Source: a virus. Taken from it: DNA of 29,190 bases. The stretch is taken from IMG/VR virus record IMGVR_UViG_3300019758_000022, positions 1-29,190 of that record; one strand, given 5' to 3'. The notes under the pieces were generated by a model. That model was given only the letters and a program-made list of their open reading frames with translations, ran no database searches and was not told the origin of the DNA. This document shows positions 27,691 to 29,190 of the stretch, one piece after another (within the stretch, counting starts at the first letter, position 1; each line of letters starts with the position of its first letter). The position numbers and the translations under genes are program-made.

Positions 27691-28266
27691 ATGAATACAC
27701 ACAAATTAACCAACAAAAATGGCGAGTCTATCGAGTTTGATAGTGCTAAGTATCCTGAGTTTATGAGGAAGTATGATAGTGGAGACAAAACCTGCGCTAA
27801 TACAATAACACCCTATCTAAGCTGCTACAAGTGTCCTGCTCGCGAGACTGTGTGCGATGGCGAGGAAGTAGACAGATTCTCACTTCTAAAGGTTGAGCCA
27901 CTAGAAGAGACTTTCACGCTATTAGATTTGACTGAGGGCGAGGAGTATGAGCTAGTGGAAGATGAGCCCTATGGGAGATATAAGGTAGTTGACGATGATT
28001 TGTGGGTGCTATATCCGCTTAAGCCTAGATACCAAAAATGCACTAGGGTACTAGGCTTTAAAGTTTGCACTTTTCGCAAGATCAAGAAAGAGCTTAAATT
28101 TGCTGACTTGAGTATTGGCGATATTGTTACCCCTAGCTCTTGTGGCGAACAGTGGAAGGTTGTTGATCTTAGAGAAAATTGCAGCAGGGCAATTGTATAT
28201 TATGCAGAGCAGATTATTAGTCTTGGAGAAGACCAAATTAAAAACTGGAAAAAGGTAGAGGGGTAG
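27691..28266 (+). CDS. Cys-cluster protein with repeated beta domain (191 aa)
   Basis: An N-terminal segment holds C35, C45, C48 and C55 (TCANTITPYLSCYKCPARET), spaced like a zinc knuckle. Two similar segments follow: FTLLDLTEGEEYELVED to RYKVVDDDLWVLYP (about 76-110), and LKFADLSIGDIVTPSSCGEQ to WKVVDLRENCSRAIVYY (about 137-172), which look like tandem small SH3-like units. Not a family I can name. GAGGGGAATAA precedes ATG. Confidence 0.6.
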   Translation: MNTHKLTNKNGESIEFDSAKYPEFMRKYDSGDKTCANTITPYLSCYKCPARETVCDGEEVDRFSLLKVEPLEETFTLLDLTEGEEYELVEDEPYGRYKVVDDDLWVLYPLKPRYQKCTRVLGFKVCTFRKIKKELKFADLSIGDIVTPSSCGEQWKVVDLRENCSRAIVYYAEQIISLGEDQIKNWKKVEG

Positions 28267-28270
28267 AGCG

Positions 28271-28492
28271 ATGGACATTATTGGGGAATTTTTTGCAGGC
28301 GTTGGGATTTTTCTAATCATACTCTTCGCCTTTTTGGGCGGCTGTTTTCTGCTGGAAGTCGAATGGGTTATGCCGTCAACTTTTGAGGCTGGGGTGGTGA
28401 GAGTTGACGAAGATCGGACATATCTGTGTAGGCCAGATGATAGAACGAAAAAGATAGCAGAGGTCAAAAGAAAACTAGAGGAGCTTAAATAA
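28271..28492 (+). CDS. small membrane protein (73 aa)
   Basis: GAGGGGTAGAGCG precedes ATG. One membrane span is evident at residues 4-30 (IGEFFAGVGIFLIILFAFLGG). The C-terminal part is charged (DEDRTYLCRPDDRTKKIAEV, KRKLEELK), predicted helical. Ends on TAATG with the HNH gene. Function unknown. Confidence 0.6.
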   Translation: MDIIGEFFAGVGIFLIILFAFLGGCFLLEVEWVMPSTFEAGVVRVDEDRTYLCRPDDRTKKIAEVKRKLEELK

Positions 28493-29127
28493 TGGCAATC
28501 ACAATAGAAGAACTAAAGCCAGTTGGGCACGGCACTAGACATGGTTATTCCGGTAGGAAGAGGCGGCCAGAGTATAGTGTGTGGTCAGAGATGAAACAAC
28601 GGTGCCAAAATAAAAATAACAGTGGGTATTATAAGTATGGGGCTCGAGGGATAAAAGTCTGCGATAGATGGCAGAGATTCGATAATTTTATTGAAGACAT
28701 GGGCGACAGGCCATCTGATTACCACTCTCTAGAGAGGATAGATAATAACAAGGGCTACAGCCCTGATAATTGCCGATGGGCAACAGTAAAAGAGCAGGCA
28801 AACAATAGAAGGAATTGCAGGCTGCTAAGCGCCTATGGTGTGACTCTAAATATTACACAGTGGGCTGAGGTGTTAGAGGTTCCAAAAAGCAGATTGGCGG
28901 CTAGATTTTACAAGGGGATGAGTGACCACGATATTCTATTTAAAGAATCTCGCTATCAAGAAAAGCTGTCCCGCAAGAGTAAAGATATTAAGCATCTTGA
29001 GGCGAAGCTAGAGATAGCGGTTAAGGGGATGGAGTTTGCAGTTCACACTTTGGACGGCGTAGGAATGAGAAAGCTTGCTTCTAGCAAATTGAAACAGACA
29101 CTAGCAGAAATAAGAGCTGAGAAATGA
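28492..29127 (+). CDS. HNH homing-type endonuclease with C-terminal HTH (211 aa)
   Basis: Residues 25-108 show the recurrent phage motif series PEYSVWSEMKQRCQN, YYKYGARGIKVCDRW, FIEDMGDRPSDYHSLERIDN, GYSPDNCRWATVKEQANNRR. C38 and C57 may bind metal; H78, N85/N86 and N93 lie in the HNH-type active core. Residues 113-152 (YGVTLNITQWAEVLEVPKSR, LAARFYKGMSDHDIL) look like a helix-turn-helix DNA-recognition segment, followed by a coiled coil. Proteins like this are usually free-standing homing endonucleases. Coupled by TAATG to the gene before and ATGA to the next. Confidence 0.75.
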   Translation: MAITIEELKPVGHGTRHGYSGRKRRPEYSVWSEMKQRCQNKNNSGYYKYGARGIKVCDRWQRFDNFIEDMGDRPSDYHSLERIDNNKGYSPDNCRWATVKEQANNRRNCRLLSAYGVTLNITQWAEVLEVPKSRLAARFYKGMSDHDILFKESRYQEKLSRKSKDIKHLEAKLEIAVKGMEFAVHTLDGVGMRKLASSKLKQTLAEIRAEK

Positions 29128-29158
29128 GAGGGAGCGTACGAATACGAGGTGGAGAGCT

Positions 29159-29190
29159 ATGAATAAACCAGATCAAACTATTAACGACTA
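29159..29190 (+). CDS. start of a gene cut by the window edge
   Basis: GGTGGAGAGCT precedes ATG; only MNKPDQTIND is present. It overlaps by ATGA a 12-codon ORF (29124-29162), which is probably just a coupling spacer after the HNH gene. Product cannot be judged. Confidence 0.45.
   Translation, partial: MNKPDQTIND

Noticed and set aside
1-29190. CRISPR array, insertion sequence or attachment site
   Set aside because: No direct repeats with regular spacers, no transposase, no integrase or flanking core repeats were seen.

Overview
The window is a continuous stretch of a tailed double-stranded DNA phage (or prophage) with siphovirus architecture. It carries a portal, scaffold, major capsid protein, tail terminator, tail tube, frameshifted tail chaperone, a 716-residue tape measure, distal tail/hub proteins and fibres. 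There is no sheath gene, so the tail is probably long and non-contractile. A lipoprotein and coiled-coil membrane protein beside a T7-type amidase suggest a Gram-negative host. The DNA is AT-rich and uses AGA and CTA codons heavily; the host genus cannot be named from sequence alone. No terminase large subunit, integrase, DNA polymerase, tRNA or CRISPR array is visible.

Layout. (a) 1-1455: one small minus-strand gene, then a plus-strand run of tiny genes linked by ATGA overlaps and ending in a small HNH nuclease. (b) 1456-1952: a 160-base non-coding stretch and a Fis-type helix-turn-helix protein whose promoter places the start codon at about +1. (c) 1989-19372: the plus-strand virion operon in order portal, two gp10-like proteins, scaffold, capsid, small protein, three large structural proteins, tail terminator, tail tube, chaperones, tape measure, distal tail, hub, collar fibre, small fibre, large fibre. 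Many junctions are TAATG or ATGA, implying translational coupling. (d) 19366-21193: amidase, a candidate small RNA with its own promoter and terminator, a 71-residue gene with its own promoter and terminator, and three small membrane or lipoprotein genes (holin/spanin candidates). (e) 26219-21173 on the minus strand: replication and recombination genes in transcription order: small protein, initiator, RecA/DnaB-fold ATPase, several small unknowns, zinc-ribbon proteins, ERF annealing protein, SSB, VRR-NUC nuclease. (f) 27250-26398 on the minus strand: a regulatory operon including a ribbon-helix-helix protein. (g) 27422-29190: divergent plus-strand accessory genes including an HNH-HTH homing-type endonuclease.

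Control. Several intergenic regions hold recognisable promoters. Two minus-strand promoters share exactly TTTACA-N17-TATAGT. Palindromes of the form GTAAANTTTAC occur at four sites, all intergenic and mostly at promoters. The most unusual region is 26220-26400, where a plus-strand promoter (TTGACA-N17-TAAATT) faces the replication promoter only about 13 bases from start to start and seems to make a roughly 63-base RNA ending at a terminator. This looks like an RNA or interference-based switch. A second candidate small RNA lies at 19900-19976. Boundaries were set by reading ribosome binding sites. All functional names rest on motif recognition by eye, not on database searches.
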